A stretch of 64,000 nucleotides of DNA from Flammulina velutipes (taxonomy: Eukaryota; Basidiomycota; Agaricomycetes; Agaricales; Physalacriaceae), in NCBI GenBank assembly GCA_011800155.1, contig CM022372.1, forward strand, positions 1,054,001-1,118,000. The letters run 5' to 3'. Positions within the stretch are counted from its first letter, which is position 1. Every line of letters starts with the position of its first letter. Below are positions 51,313 through 61,907 of this stretch, piece after piece. The position numbers and the translations under genes are program-made. The notes beneath the pieces were generated by a model. It searched no databases. It saw nothing but the letters and a program-made list of their open reading frames with translations, and was not told the DNA's origin.

Positions 51313-51944
51313 AAAATCTATAGGATATTCTCTGGCGGAGTCACCTGTCGGCCTCCTGGCGTGGATTTATGAGAAATTAATCGCGTGGACTGATGAATAC
51401 CCATGGAACGATGACGAAGGTATGTACGGTGAAGTCCCACCCTTGCATATACTCAAGTGCATTACTTGGATATCACTTTATTACTTCTCGCGCGCAGGAC
51501 CAGCGGCGTCTACGCGAATTTACTTCGAGGTGCAGGGTAAACCTTCGATTCCAATGGGAATCTCGCTCTTTCCAAAGGACTTGAAGGTGTCCCCCACAAT
51601 GTCAGTCAGCTCGCTCTATTTCCTTGGCGAAAGTGTTTTTCAATTCCATTTACAGCTGGTATGAAACCAATGGTAACGTTATCTACCGAAAAGAGCATGG
51701 CGGACATTTTGCTGCCCATGAAGGACCCGATTTATTAGTTGGTGATCTGAGAACAATGTTTGGGAAAGGTGGTCCCGCGTTCGGAGTGGTACCTGAGAAG
51801 GTCGGATACTAAAGCGAGAAGGACCAAGGTGATTATTGTAGAAACTCCGGTGAATGATGGGTATGAGTGTGGCGCGACATAAATAATCTAGGGATTATCA
51901 GCAGTCGTGCCAGAATAGGGAATTTTAGTATTTTGTTTAACCCA

Positions 51945-52625
51945 CTAAAATTGTTTGATGCGGCTATCGTTGCGTAGTCTGGTAGCTGTCTTGAGGGATA
52001 CATAAACGAGGTAGGCGAAACAAAACAGGATTGTGAGCGCGGTACCAGTCTCGACTACCGGAAGATCAGGTGTCTGACCGACAGGGACTTGGAGTTGGAA
52101 TATGTCTTCAGCAGACGCGACGGGGACGACATGTGTGGAACTAAACAAAGTCGAGAACCTTTGGGGCATTCTGAACATTATGTCGGATTTCGCGTTGTCT
52201 AGCACTCGTCGTTGGTGGTATGATATATTAGAAGAGACATTACGCGCACCTTTGAGGCCTTTACACGACAGGAAGCCTTCTGGAGACGGAATATCGACCG
52301 TCTCATACTCCCGGGATCCCACTGCGCCGTAGCGAAGATGCAAGGGTATTTCGATATTGTTGTCCGTGGATACGTTCAAGAGCACATATGAGTGTTCACT
52401 CGGAATCCCTGCCACAGGGAGCTCGAGGTTGGAGGGGCCGGCGTGTTGGAATGTGTAGTCGGCCTTGTAATTTTCGAGTTCGTATGGGTCAACAAAGACG
52501 ACGGGGGGCAGTGACAGCAGCAGATGCAACGAGCAAGCAGCGTTGTCGTCGTCGACGTTGAAGGCGACGCGGAGGGTCGGGTGAAATCCATACGTTGGAT
52601 GGAGGGAGCTAGTCAAGGACGCCAT
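51945..52625 (-). CDS. PIG-X/PBN1 family GPI-mannosyltransferase I subunit
   Basis: ER membrane protein of the PIG-X/Pbn1 family, the partner that stabilises the first GPI mannosyltransferase (PIG-M/Gpi14). The start is MASLTSSLHPTYGFHPTLRV. The luminal part contains LPPVVFVDPYELENY, the conserved LHLRYGAVGSREYETVDIP-type segment and SPEGFLSCKG. A single C-terminal membrane helix (TALTILFCFAYLVYVSL) precedes a short basic tail. A 45-nt stretch (GTGCGCG...ACGAG) is probably an intron but keeps the frame if retained, so both splice forms would be open. The gene converges on the epoxide hydrolase pseudogene. Confidence 0.75.
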   Translation of the reverse strand: MASLTSSLHPTYGFHPTLRVAFNVDDDNAACSLHLLLSLPPVVFVDPYELENYKADYTFQHAGPSNLELPVAGIPSEHSYVLLNVSTDNNIEIPLHLRYGAVGSREYETVDIPSPEGFLSCKGLKGARNVSSNISYHQRRVLDNAKSDIMFRMPQRFSTLFSSTHVVPVASAEDIFQLQVPVGQTPDLPVVETGTALTILFCFAYLVYVSLKTATRLRNDSRIKQF

Positions 52626-52681
52626 GTGGCTGCACTCCCTTGTCTCCGACCATCACCTGCTATCAATTTTATTGTCTCGCC

Positions 52682-53672
52682 ATGGCGCTTTGTTCTAGTT
52701 CAAACGACCACATCGATCCTGTCTCGCTGAAATTCAAATCTGACTGCGATGACAAGTCTTTCTGCGCAAACGGCGCGTGCATCCCCAGAACTTGTCGACG
52801 CGACGAATATCCGTATGGTTACTCTACACTGGACACTTTGCCACCACTCTGTTCATCTGGCTCTTTCTGCCCTGACGAAGGCAGCGGATGTCTACCCTTG
52901 TTATCTTTAGGAGCTCCTTGTCAATTGAATCGAGATGAACAATGCGCGCCTTCAACCGACATTCTGAACCCAGGCTCTGTACTCTGTCTCCGCTCAATCT
53001 GCACGTACGTCGCGCCACCTGATACATATGCATCCTCTTGATGGTATAATAGATATGCCAACGTTCCTCTGGGAGCCCAATGTATCATCGACAACACAAC
53101 CTACACCATCGTTTTCAATGGCCAGCACCTAACTAGCACCTTCGTCAAAGATAATTGTGCGCAGCCTTCTCTGTACTGTGGACAGACTAGCATGGCTTGC
53201 GAGATTGCGAAAGATGTGGGGACTGAGTGTCAGCTCGACCAAGAGTGTTGGACAGTAAGCGTGCCGACCCTTCATGGTTTCAAAATGCTGACATTCCTCG
53301 TCCCATAGAAAACATGTGAAGTTGGTGTCTGTATTCTACCTCCTGAGACTCCTCTGGAGATCCAAACTTGGCAGATCGTCGTGACAATCACATGTATCGT
53401 AGGAGGTGGAAAAGTCGTATCTCGCCCGATACGTAATCTGAACTCGGTCTAGCTCTCATCGCCACAATTCTGATGCTCACGTTACTGCACAAACAAAGGC
53501 GCCTTAACACTTATCGTGAGATGCGAGGATATAGTGAGGAACAGCTTCGGTACGTGCCAAGGGCAAATCTTTCAGAAACGAGTTTTATTAATCCCGCCTT
53601 AGTCTTCGTCAATCTATCATCGCGCTACACTCTACCGCTGCATCATCCTCATATCTGGACAAGCGCATCTGA
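52682..53672 (+). CDS. Conserved Cys-rich single-pass membrane protein, unknown function
   Basis: Several exons with agreeing phases. The start MALCSSSNDHIDPVSLKF is the first ATG in frame; no classical signal peptide is obvious, and an unseen upstream exon is possible. The ectodomain is Cys-rich: SDCDDKSFCANGACIPRTCR, CSSGSFCPDEGSGCLPL, GAPCQLNRDEQC, then after an intron TYANVPLGAQCIIDNTTY and ECQLDQECWTKTCEVGVC. A membrane helix built across an intron follows (IVVTITSLIATILMLTLL), then a short basic cytoplasmic tail ending SYLDKRI. I recall similar proteins as widespread hypotheticals in basidiomycetes; no function is known to me. The start is divergent and only 56 bp from the PIG-X-like gene. 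Confidence 0.72.
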
Positions 53673-54319
53673 TAGCACTCATCGTCGAGGTTAGTCTAGC
53701 CTTATCATGGAGGTGGCGATGTTTTGAGACCAACACTAGCGTTGTAGTAACAACCGTCTGACTTACAGACCATCAAGTCTCCGTATCCCTTCCTATCTAG
53801 ATTTGGAGTCTCCTAGTTTCTCAGTCCTATTTCAGCAAATGCCTGGATTTCAATAGCTTTGATGTTCTAAACTCAAACAGCGCCTCTTTTGATCTAACTG
53901 CATGGGTTTACTGGCTCAGTGACTGTATCTGTAACTCAACTCAACGCCTATCCAAGACGGACTACGGTCGCTAACAGGAAGGCAGGTACGGGACGTGCGG
54001 GATAACTTCACTCCTTGTTAACATCAGTGATTAGAACATGCTGCTCGGGTCTTTGAACGAAGAGATGATACCTCGATTTTAAGCCACACCTTGGACTTCT
54101 TCGGTTGTGGATACTGTCCTCTGTCCTCTGCGAGGAGATGTATTTCCGGCGTCTTCGGGTGGATGGATGTATTGACGCTGTTGCACTATAACGGATCGAG
54201 GAAAGATCTTCATCTCACGTCCTGATGCGCTACTGGAGCCGCCTTACCCTGGGATGATAGTTGCGCGCCCTTAAAAGCTCAAGCGCAGTGGACGCAATTG
54301 ATATCCTCACTTTTTCTCC
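53673..54319. other. Intergenic region upstream of the homeodomain gene
   Basis: About 650 bp, with no ORF or RNA recognised. Confidence 0.4.
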
Positions 54320-55006
54320 ATGTACGAGCCCCGGCTTGAGCAAGAGGAGACGCGATCCGGCGGATATACCAGCTACACCCCAGCCACCCACCCACAGACT
54401 GACGTTCAACACCCGTATGCATTGCCCTCCTCTCATCCACCGCACCCCATCCTTTCATCGCTCCATCGTCGTTCATATCTTGATATTGTGAACAATCCCA
54501 CTGGGATGAACGCCATCTATCAACAACGAAAGATTCGGGGCAAGCTACCCAAGGCGACGACAGACTATCTGAAGGCATGGCTCTACCTTCACTGCGACCA
54601 TCCTTATCCAAATGATGAGGAGAAGAGGCAGTTGTGCATCGCAACTGGTCTCTCGTTGAGCCAGCTCTCCAACTGGATGGTGAATGTGAGTACAAGTCGA
54701 AAATATCCGATGACTTCTCGTTCCTAATGATTTGCGATATAGGCTCGACGTAGAATTCTAGCACCTGCACGCAGGATTTCTGTCCCAGAGCATTTGAACA
54801 TGCCACCGCCTCCAATGTTACACGACAATTCACGCTTTACTTCCGCCACCATTCCTCCCACAGTTGATAGTGGCGCTGACAATGCTTCACCAGCGCTTCT
54901 ATCATATCAAAGGGTGTATCAACCCACATCGGATTGGTCGAGCTGCGATGAAGGGATCAGTGGATATGTTCAGAGAAGTCATCCACCTGACGGTAGGTTA
55001 TCATAG
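54320..55006 (+). CDS. TALE-class homeodomain transcription factor
   Basis: Small nuclear DNA-binding protein of about 210 residues in two exons. A Pro/His/Ser-rich N-terminus precedes a homeodomain RGKLPKATTDYLKAWLYLHC, then DHPYPNDEEKRQLCIATGLS, LSQLSNWMVN and, after a phase-0 intron (GTGAGT...TATAG), ARRRILAPARR. The three extra residues between helices 1 and 2 (loop DHPYP) and the WMVNARRR recognition helix mark the TALE class (Meis/PREP/Cup9-like). The C-terminus is Ser/Pro-rich. The stop at 55004-55006 follows a GTAGGT that could be a donor, so the tail might be longer. Confidence 0.82.
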
Positions 55007-55513
55007 GATGTCCTTATGCAACTGTATCTCGCGAGGGAGAACGGAATAATAAACATCTCACAGAGATGGTGAAAACAGATTATTGATTACATGTCTGACT
55101 CGAATGAAATCCAAAAGGGCGCTCCACTATCTCAATACATCGAGCATCTGGTGGCGGAAAATCCCAGGTACTATGACACAACTATGCACTTGAGACTTCG
55201 AAATGAATAGGAGTGGTATCAAAGCATATGATTGTCTCCCTGAGAAGTTTTCTATTGTACCGCCGCCACTGGTGAGGGTGTATAGACCAAGAATAAAATT
55301 CAACATCATTGCGACGGTAAGGTACGTGTATACGATATATAAGGAAACAAAGAAAATCATGAGTTGCATCTCAATTAAAGAGTTCATCCTCATCTACGGA
55401 CCTACGGGAAGTAGATTTCGAGTGTGGCGCAATTCATACTGGGTTTGTTCATGTCCTTATATAGATTTTCCGGTGGATGAATAAAGCTATATATACTATA
55501 TAATATATTTGAC
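55007..55513. other. A/T-rich intergenic region
   Basis: About 500 bp ending in a TATATA-rich run next to the segmental repeat. No gene is recognised. Confidence 0.4.
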
Positions 55514-56338
55514 ACAAGTCCACGGTGACCCCAAGTACGCCATTAGCACTCTTCCGAGCTTAACTTGAAAGGTTTAGAACTAATTTATCATCCTGCTATG
55601 AATAGATCTCATAGGTAGCGGCAAGGCTCAAACTGAGTAATAGTATGACCCTACTTTGTTGTGCATTCGAAGGCAAGAAACACGATAGTCAACAGACAAG
55701 GGTTTATGTGGCGCTGGCCCGATATAGAAATCACCGCCTTTCTCGGCTCGTTACCTGTGACAAGAAGCTAAACTCATGCGCTCAAATTGAACCAGAACAA
55801 ACCAGCAAACTGAATCGGTCGAGTCGAGAATGCCCCACGCATCGGATGATTCTTGCCAAGCTTCATCAAGAGCTTGAAATAAATTGCGATGAGAGGACGA
55901 AGGTCAATGAAGGTCCGGTACTTGGCGTGTACCTATGGAACTAATGTTCGCATAATGGTCGCACTGTGAGCACTAGTAGACCTGGCGCGAGCGAATTATC
56001 AAGTCGTTTGGTACTACTCCACATACAGTCTCCGAATCCCAGGTCTCTAGTTGCCCAAACTGCGGCACCAATGAGATTAGGTTCGGCGCGTGGCTCTGGC
56101 AGATTCTGACAGAACACAGTCCTGCCGTGCCACCGGGATCAAATTGGATGAATCAGGAGGTGCAGGTATAATTGAATCACTGAGGTAGGTCCAGCGAAGT
56201 CCAGCGAGGGAAAAGAGAATTCTGTAACATCGGAGGGAACACAAGGGCGTAACGTGATGAGGAATTGAGAGGATAGCTCGGTTCGACACAACCGGGTCTT
56301 TCATGGAGAAAAGCGCGCCAGTCCGTGGACTTCCCACA
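55514..56338 (+). repeat. Segmental direct repeat, copy 1 (overlaps 3' end of a gene)
   Basis: About 825 bp repeated at 58704-59542. It starts at ACAAGTCCACGGT. A core at 55661-55881 (221 bp) appears identical in both copies, while the flanks differ at roughly one base in ten with small indels. The last 260 bp of this copy are the 3' coding part of the PD-(D/E)XK-like gene. Confidence 0.85.
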
Positions 56339-57468
56339 ACGAGACCTTGGATCTGGAGGAAATGGTCTTTGGAAACCTTTGTCCCGATACGCATTACTCC
56401 AAACCAACGGGAATAAGGATCGAATGGAGCGTCTGGGACTTGCACATGCAGGAGATCTTGAGCCTGTAAATCAGCGTAGTTGTAGGGCTGTTTCGGAAAG
56501 CACGCATCGTCGTCCCTATATGAATCGTAGTTTGGCGCCCTCACGCCACCATCTTGTCCCTCATCATCTTCATCCCTGCCAATGACAGGCATAAATTGCA
56601 CAGCACGTCGGAGGGCTTCTTCAGGCGTCAGCAGCTCGTCCTCCTCTCCCTGCCCGTCCTCATCCACTGCGAAATCAGCGTTGTCTGGGTCGTCGACGTA
56701 AAGTGTGAGATATTCCACGAGGTTGAGCTCTTGTTGCTGGTATAGGTCCTCGTCTCGCCGCGCGATGCGCCAGCACCACCAGACACCAGCTGCCGCCATG
56801 ATGATGACTTCTTGCTGATGGACATAGCGGGACGATGAGAAGAGACAATGCGCTTGGGAGTCAGCTTGACTCATTGCCTTGTTCATGATAGCACTTGTGT
56901 CAGCGATCCATTCATCTATGCTGGTTGGATGGCGAGGGGGAGGGCGCTTCAGTTCGAGCATGAGGGGAATCCCGAGATAATCAATCGTTACATCGGAATC
57001 GTCGAAGTTGCCGATCTCGACGTCCCGTAGAACATTTGACAAGCTTTTATATATGTCTGGGACGACTGTGAGACGAGGAAGAGCGAGGGAGAAATCGGGA
57101 ACGACGCCTCGGGCGGTTCCGTCAGCGATGGTACGGATGGACTGCCAGTGGTCGTTGTCCTCGCTAAGAATGAACCCACTGGAAGGATCCTTCTTGCTGT
57201 GAAAAATATAGTACTGTGGAAAGACTAGGAGGCCTTTCCTGCGATGCTCGAACGCGATGCCGTTCAAGATGCTGTTCCAGGTCGCGTGGCTCGGATCTTC
57301 ACGCCTTTGATAGTTGTACATTGCGATAGCATCAGGGCGGTCCCGTAGAAAATGTTGACAGTCAGGCGCTTGGACCACTGTAATGCGATGCTCAATGGCT
57401 GTCAGAAGAGGCGGGATACAAACGTACACCCATACTGAAACCAATATTGGTTGTGATTGGCATTCCAT
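56077..57468 (-). CDS. Predicted PD-(D/E)XK-like nuclease-fold protein, unknown function
   Basis: A single open frame of 463 residues starting MECQSQPILVSVWVYVCIPP. It has a layout seen in PD-(D/E)XK-type proteins: an acidic residue in GVVPDFSLALPRL, then about 60 residues later LMLELKRPPPRH (E-x-K) followed by a helix rich in Ala/Gln (NKAMSQADSQAHCLFSSSRY) and a beta-strand pair (VIIMAAAGVWWCWRIARRDE). An acidic middle (DEDGQGEEDELLTPEEA) and a C-terminal part (DPYSRWFGVMRIGTKVSKDH, VVGSPRTGALFS) follow. The 3' end lies inside the segmental repeat. Nuclease activity is not shown; the fold is inferred from motifs. It is divergent from the next gene with only 34 bp between ATGs. Confidence 0.6.
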   Translation of the reverse strand: MECQSQPILVSVWVYVCIPPLLTAIEHRITVVQAPDCQHFLRDRPDAIAMYNYQRREDPSHATWNSILNGIAFEHRRKGLLVFPQYYIFHSKKDPSSGFILSEDNDHWQSIRTIADGTARGVVPDFSLALPRLTVVPDIYKSLSNVLRDVEIGNFDDSDVTIDYLGIPLMLELKRPPPRHPTSIDEWIADTSAIMNKAMSQADSQAHCLFSSSRYVHQQEVIIMAAAGVWWCWRIARRDEDLYQQQELNLVEYLTLYVDDPDNADFAVDEDGQGEEDELLTPEEALRRAVQFMPVIGRDEDDEGQDGGVRAPNYDSYRDDDACFPKQPYNYADLQAQDLLHVQVPDAPFDPYSRWFGVMRIGTKVSKDHFLQIQGLVVGSPRTGALFSMKDPVVSNRAILSIPHHVTPLCSLRCYRILFSLAGLRWTYLSDSIIPAPPDSSNLIPVARQDCVLSESARATRRT

Positions 57469-57502
57469 TTGAACCTGTCCTCAACCTTCACAATAAACCA
57501 CC

Positions 57503-58040
57503 ATGACGGGCTTCGAAAATCGTGTGTAAGAACGGTTCAAAATTTGCCAGTGCCTTTACTAATTTCCCGACAGAGATCCAACCGATTCAAACAAAACGCG
57601 AGCGGGCCACCTACTCACCATTCCCCTTGATGTACCTCTACCTGTTGTGAATCATCGCATACGGCCACTTCAGCCACGTTACGTCCTGGGTTGGACATTC
57701 ACCCGCGACGAGCTCAAGAGTCTCACGGGCATCGGCCATTTTGTCAACGCCTCGTTGAAAGTGCGAAACGATTGGTACGCCAAATGGCATAAATCGTCGG
57801 CCAAGTGAGTCTATTATTATCTTCGAAATCTTCCTTCTGTTTACCTGTCCCAGCAAGAAACATCGAATTGGCGGGTTTCTGGACCCGACGCACCACATCA
57901 CGCGTCTGACCATACACATCAGTTCGAACAACACGGAGGAAGAGCGCGCCCTCGCCGACGACAAGGAATTTCTCAATGAGGCGAAGAATATCATAGGAAG
58001 GAGCGATGACCCGAAGTGGTTACATTTCGATAGATTTTAA
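57503..58040 (+). CDS. Small hypothetical protein divergent from the nuclease-like gene
   Basis: Three short exons with agreeing phases: MTGFENRV, then DPTDSNKTRAGHLLTIPLDV, VLGWTFTRDELKSLTGIGHF, NASLKVRNDWYAKWH, then KHRIGGFLDPTHHITRLTIH...WLHFDRF. About 150 residues, no signal peptide, no membrane helix, and I do not recognise the family. The start lies 34 bp from the ATG of the PD-(D/E)XK-like gene on the other strand, so the two share one promoter and may work together; this is inference. Confidence 0.65.
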
Positions 58041-58584
58041 TGCCGCCACGTACTTAAATTTGTACCAAGGGCATTTTGGCTCATTGCACTATTGTGTCCA
58101 TCCTACTATCTTGCAAATGTCTGGCCATAAGATTACCAAATCAATGAATCGTTTACACAGAGGCTCCTTGACACTTTTGCGACTCAAGTATACATATTCC
58201 CCTTACACGAACTAAGGAACCACTATCAACATTGCGCCACATTTAGAGTCTTCCTTCGTGACAACTGCTCATCGACCTACTGCCTTCTGTAGGATTGAAA
58301 CGCGGGGGCGGTTGAATTTCGGGCTCTGTCCAATGTCTTGCGACTGGCAAGGAGGCCTGTATGGCCTGTTCCCCAGGTGTCAATCAACTAGCTGGAGAGT
58401 GAATGCATGGGGGATTGTGGCGTCGACAGCGGTAGTATCTCCAGAGATGTGTAGTTGTGCTATTTTCTCTTTGCTGTAAACATTATATTAGAACTGTTGT
58501 TCAATCAGGATATATGATGACCCACCGCAACTAACAGCTGTCGCGTATGAGAACATAAATTTGACGTTTAGTGGTTGTGGTGAT
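58041..58584. other. Intergenic region
   Basis: About 540 bp between the small hypothetical gene and the kinase fragment. No gene is recognised. Confidence 0.4.
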
Positions 58585-58715
58585 GCAGTGGAATGGATGT
58601 AAATATAGATGCTTCAACGCCTCTCCGACTTCGATCCGCCGCTTGTGACTGAAAGTAAGGAGCTTCTCCAAAAGATCAATGGCGAGTGGGTTAGCCCTGG
58701 GAAACAAGTCCACGG
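58585..58715 (-). pseudogene. MAP-kinase C-lobe fragment
   Basis: Minus-strand reading VDLFPRANPLAIDLLEKLLT then FSHKRRIEVGEALKHLYLHP matches the end of the C-lobe of MAP kinases (FPxANPLAxDLLxKLLxFxPxKRIxVxEAL). No other kinase motif is found nearby, so this is an isolated fragment. It touches the left end of the second segmental repeat. Confidence 0.7.
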
Positions 58716-59542
58716 TTACCTCAAGTATGTCATTAGTACTCTTCCAAGTTGAACTTGAAAGGTTTAGAACTAATTTACTATCCTGCTAGGAATAGCTCTT
58801 ATAGGTAGCGACAAGGCTTACATTGAGTACTGATATGACCATACTTTTTTGTGCATTCGAAGGCAAGAAACACGATAGTCAACAGACAAGGGTTTATGTG
58901 GCGCTGGCCCGATATAGAAATCACCGCCTTTCTCGGCTCGTTACCTGTGACAAGAAGCTAAACTCATGCGCTCAAATTGAACCAGAACAAACCAGCAAAC
59001 TGAATCGGTCGAGTCGAGAATGCCCCACGCATCGGATGATTCTTGCCAAGCTTCATCAAGAGCTTGAAATAGATTACGATGAGAGGACGAAGGTCCGGTA
59101 CTTGGGGTGTAGTAGCTGACTATGGAAGTAATGTTCTTATGATGGTCGTCCTGCGAGCACTAGTAGACCTGGCGCGAGCGAATTATCAAGTCGTTTGGTA
59201 CTACTCCACATGCAGTCTCCGAATCCCAAGTCTCTAACTGCCCAAACTGCGGCACCAGTGAGATTAGGTTCGGCGCGTGGCTATGGCAGATTCTGACAGA
59301 ACGCGGTCTTGTCGTGCCACCGATCGGATGAATCAGTAGGCGTGTATTGAATCACCGATGAAATGGAGACAATAGGTCCACCGATGCTCACCGATGCAAA
59401 AGAGAGAATTCCGTAACATCGATGAGGAATCACAAGGGCGCAACAGGGCGCAACGTGACGAGGATTCAATACGAGGTTGACTCAGTCCCGCGCAACCGGG
59501 CCTTTCGTGGAGAAAAGCGCACCAGTCCGGGGGTTTCCCACA
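58704..59542 (+). repeat. Segmental direct repeat, copy 2
   Basis: Second copy of 55514-56338. The part matching the 3' coding end of the PD-(D/E)XK-like gene is interrupted by a stop and small indels, so it is a dead gene fragment. The 221-bp core is identical to copy 1. Confidence 0.85.
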
Positions 59543-59724
59543 CCAAAGTCCATAACCGAAGATTCAATAGAGATTGTCGAATGAGCAGGGTCTGCGCACG
59601 CGTCAAGACCCAAATGGAAGGAAGCAGCGGGCTGCTCGACAACTTAGCATTTCGAAAGACCTACAGGTTACAACAGTATAGTAAGTTTACAAGTAAATAA
59701 CAATAAATATGTACATAACCGTGA

Positions 59725-61907
59725 TCAAACTACAGACGCTGACGCGTCCGCCCGTCTGATGTATACAGGAAGCTGGTTCCCTAGATGAGGTTCCGACTTG
59801 ACAAACGGGCGAGTCACGACACTACGAATCATCAGCTCGGAATCCAGAGATCTATACAACGCACTCACTTGACTCGTTTTTCAATCACAGTAGCAGGATC
59901 TATTGAGAACGATAGATCCTTCAATAAAACGTACAGTAAAATTTTGATCCTGTGGAGATAATGAGCGGGTGAAATAAATCAAGCTGAGGCATACTGCTCA
60001 CTCTAGTAAAGCAAACTTGTATCCGATACAAGCGCGGTTCCCGTTCGTCGGGTTGCCATTAAGGAATGTGAGAATGTTAGAATAAAGTCCTGGAATTGAG
60101 TTTGAACGAGATGGGGGCGAAGCCCACCGCTCCGGTCTAGCGGTACATTGAGTACGGAAAAACAGAAGCTTAGTCAATGTGTAGACTGACCTGAAAACCT
60201 TCGCGTCCAGTCCCCATATCTCCTCGCTGTTATTTATCGCCTGGATAGGTATAGTGATGATGTCCCATTTTTTCACCCGTATGGTGTGCCTCCTTACCCC
60301 ATATCTATCAAGATAGCCACCCGCAGGGTTAGTTGGTGTGGAACTGATGAGTTAGTTAGCCTTATTGCACGACAGTAGAATGACAGACTCGCCTGGTATT
60401 TACTGGTATCTCGTCTTCGTCTCGCATACACACTCTCATCGTACTCGTGACCGGGCAATGTAGCCGCAAGCTCTCTCGCACCACCCAGTCGAGGTATTCG
60501 CAGCGCATGACTGCCCCTTCTATTTGGGCCTTGTCGTTATGTGCACCATGAATCTGCAGTAGTTCCGTACGTAGCTTCTCCTGAACTTTCGGGTCTTTCA
60601 CCAAAGCATAGAGACACCAAGTGAGGGCGTTAGACGTCGTTTCATGTCCAGCTGCGATGAACGTAGATATTTGCGAAGTAATCTCGTTTATCGACATTTG
60701 CTGAGAAGGGGACGCCGCTAAGCTGGAGCGAACTGTGCAATATAGGTCAAAGGGCGGAATAATCAGAATAAAAACCGACATACTCAGAACACTGAGGATA
60801 TCCTTGCCAAGTACTGTCTTTTCACCGTCTACAGATGATACACCTTTCACTGAAAATTCTTCAGTGGCGGACTGCGTTCGCTCTTGAACCAGCTGTAGCG
60901 CAATCCTCCGCATCGTGGACTGCGCGGAGAGCATGGTAGCGTTGTTTCGACGCTAAATTGTTGGTTAATGCTGGGCGAGCAGAAAGGGAAAATTGCTTAC
61001 GAATTTACGAAGGATCGGGAACCAGACCTGAAGGATGGTCATGACTCGAAAGCTTCGGGCGGTAGAGAAGATGACGCTGAATGCATGTGCGAGTTCGTTG
61101 GTAGAATTAGGACATAGGGCATTAAACTTGTAGCCGAAAGCTTTGGATGATGGTTAGGATGGAGCAACGCGTCAGAAGAAGGAAGTTACCAGCGATACCA
61201 ATGATATCCAGCGTTGCTTTGGCGAGGTACGAGAGAGCATCGACTGGTTCAGGAGCGGGGCGGTCCGCAAGTTGCATCCATATGTCGCGCAGCTGATGGT
61301 TGCCCGAGTTAGACATTGGAATCAAAGCTTGATTGCGACGGACCTGTTCTGCCTTTTCCCAGAAGATCGGGGTTAAGGATTGAAGGTGTGAGTACGAGAA
61401 TGCTGGTTGCTGTGCGGTGGATCAAAAGATGCGCCAATAGGAAGAGGTGGGGCCTACCAATATTTTACGCTGTCTCCGAGGTTACTAAATATCGGTGAAA
61501 GAGCAAGTAGCACATACCTGTTTCCTATGAACCTCCCCTTCCGACGTGAGCAAGCCATCGTGTCCAGCAGCCATGGTAGCAAGACTGTCTCTGACAAAGT
61601 CCGGTTTGGGGTACTCGTACGCGTTTCCTAGAATATGCGCAACAGCCACTGGATCGCAGGTCAGGAGTCTGCATCCCCCGATAAAGCCGCGATATGTGAA
61701 GTTGGGTCCGTATTTGGCCTGCCAATTTGCGAGTAGATTTGTGTTTTCCTGGTCATGCATGTCGCCCAAGTTTCCCATGAAGAAAGATGGCGACGGTGGG
61801 CCTGGTAATCGACGCAGTGGCGACCGATGTTGGCGAATAAGCAAACGAATGAAGTTAGAAGATAGATAAAGCAGAGCAAGAAAGAGGATAGCAAGGAGGG
61901 TGAACAT
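59725..61907 (-). CDS. Cytochrome P450 monooxygenase
   Basis: Membrane-anchored haem monooxygenase. N-terminal anchor MFTLLAILFLALLYLSS, then RLPGPPSPSFFMGNLGDMH, GHDGLLTSEGEVHRKQRRIL (C-helix region), I-helix TFIAAGHETTSNALTW (AGxET), K-helix VVRESLRLHCPV (ExxR), PERW and the haem loop. The haem loop reads FLNGNPTNGNRACIGYKF: compared with the usual FxxGxRxCxG, there appear to be about five extra residues before the Arg, but Cys and flanking residues are intact and in frame. Splicing continues to EIKILLYVLLKDLSFSIDP and ends ...ADASASVV. About eight introns, all short. The substrate is unknown; the family resembles basidiomycete CYP5150-type sequences only loosely. Confidence 0.85.

Larger units (their letters stand above)
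39376..51812 (+). pseudogene. Epoxide hydrolase gene, broken and split by an 11 kb transposon
   Basis: Alpha/beta-hydrolase epoxide hydrolase with the fungal N-terminal domain. 5' part (39376-40333): FKNSVSDEQLNLLRTKLELA, DVKRLVARWKNGFDWRAQEA, SLNIHYVHQKS, LLFVHGWPGTFIEV (spliced), nucleophile Asp in TQGGDWG, LRHLITPYS, GYYTEQSTQPQTIG. 3' part (from 51324): YSLAESPVGLLAWIYEKL, WNDDE, TWISLYYFSRAGPAAS, GGHFAAHEGPD with the catalytic His, DLRTMFGK. The transposon lies in the intron that splits QTIG/YSL (intron 40334-51323). Lesions: missing bases and a TAG near 39585-39591, a small deletion near 39825 where the family has a Gly/Phe segment, and one extra base near 51461. These frame breaks make it a pseudogene regardless of the insertion. 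Confidence 0.85.

Noticed and set aside
40351..51319. Target site duplication for the 11 kb element
   Set aside because: ACTGTTG and AAAATCT do not match. No shifted 4-8 bp match was convincing.
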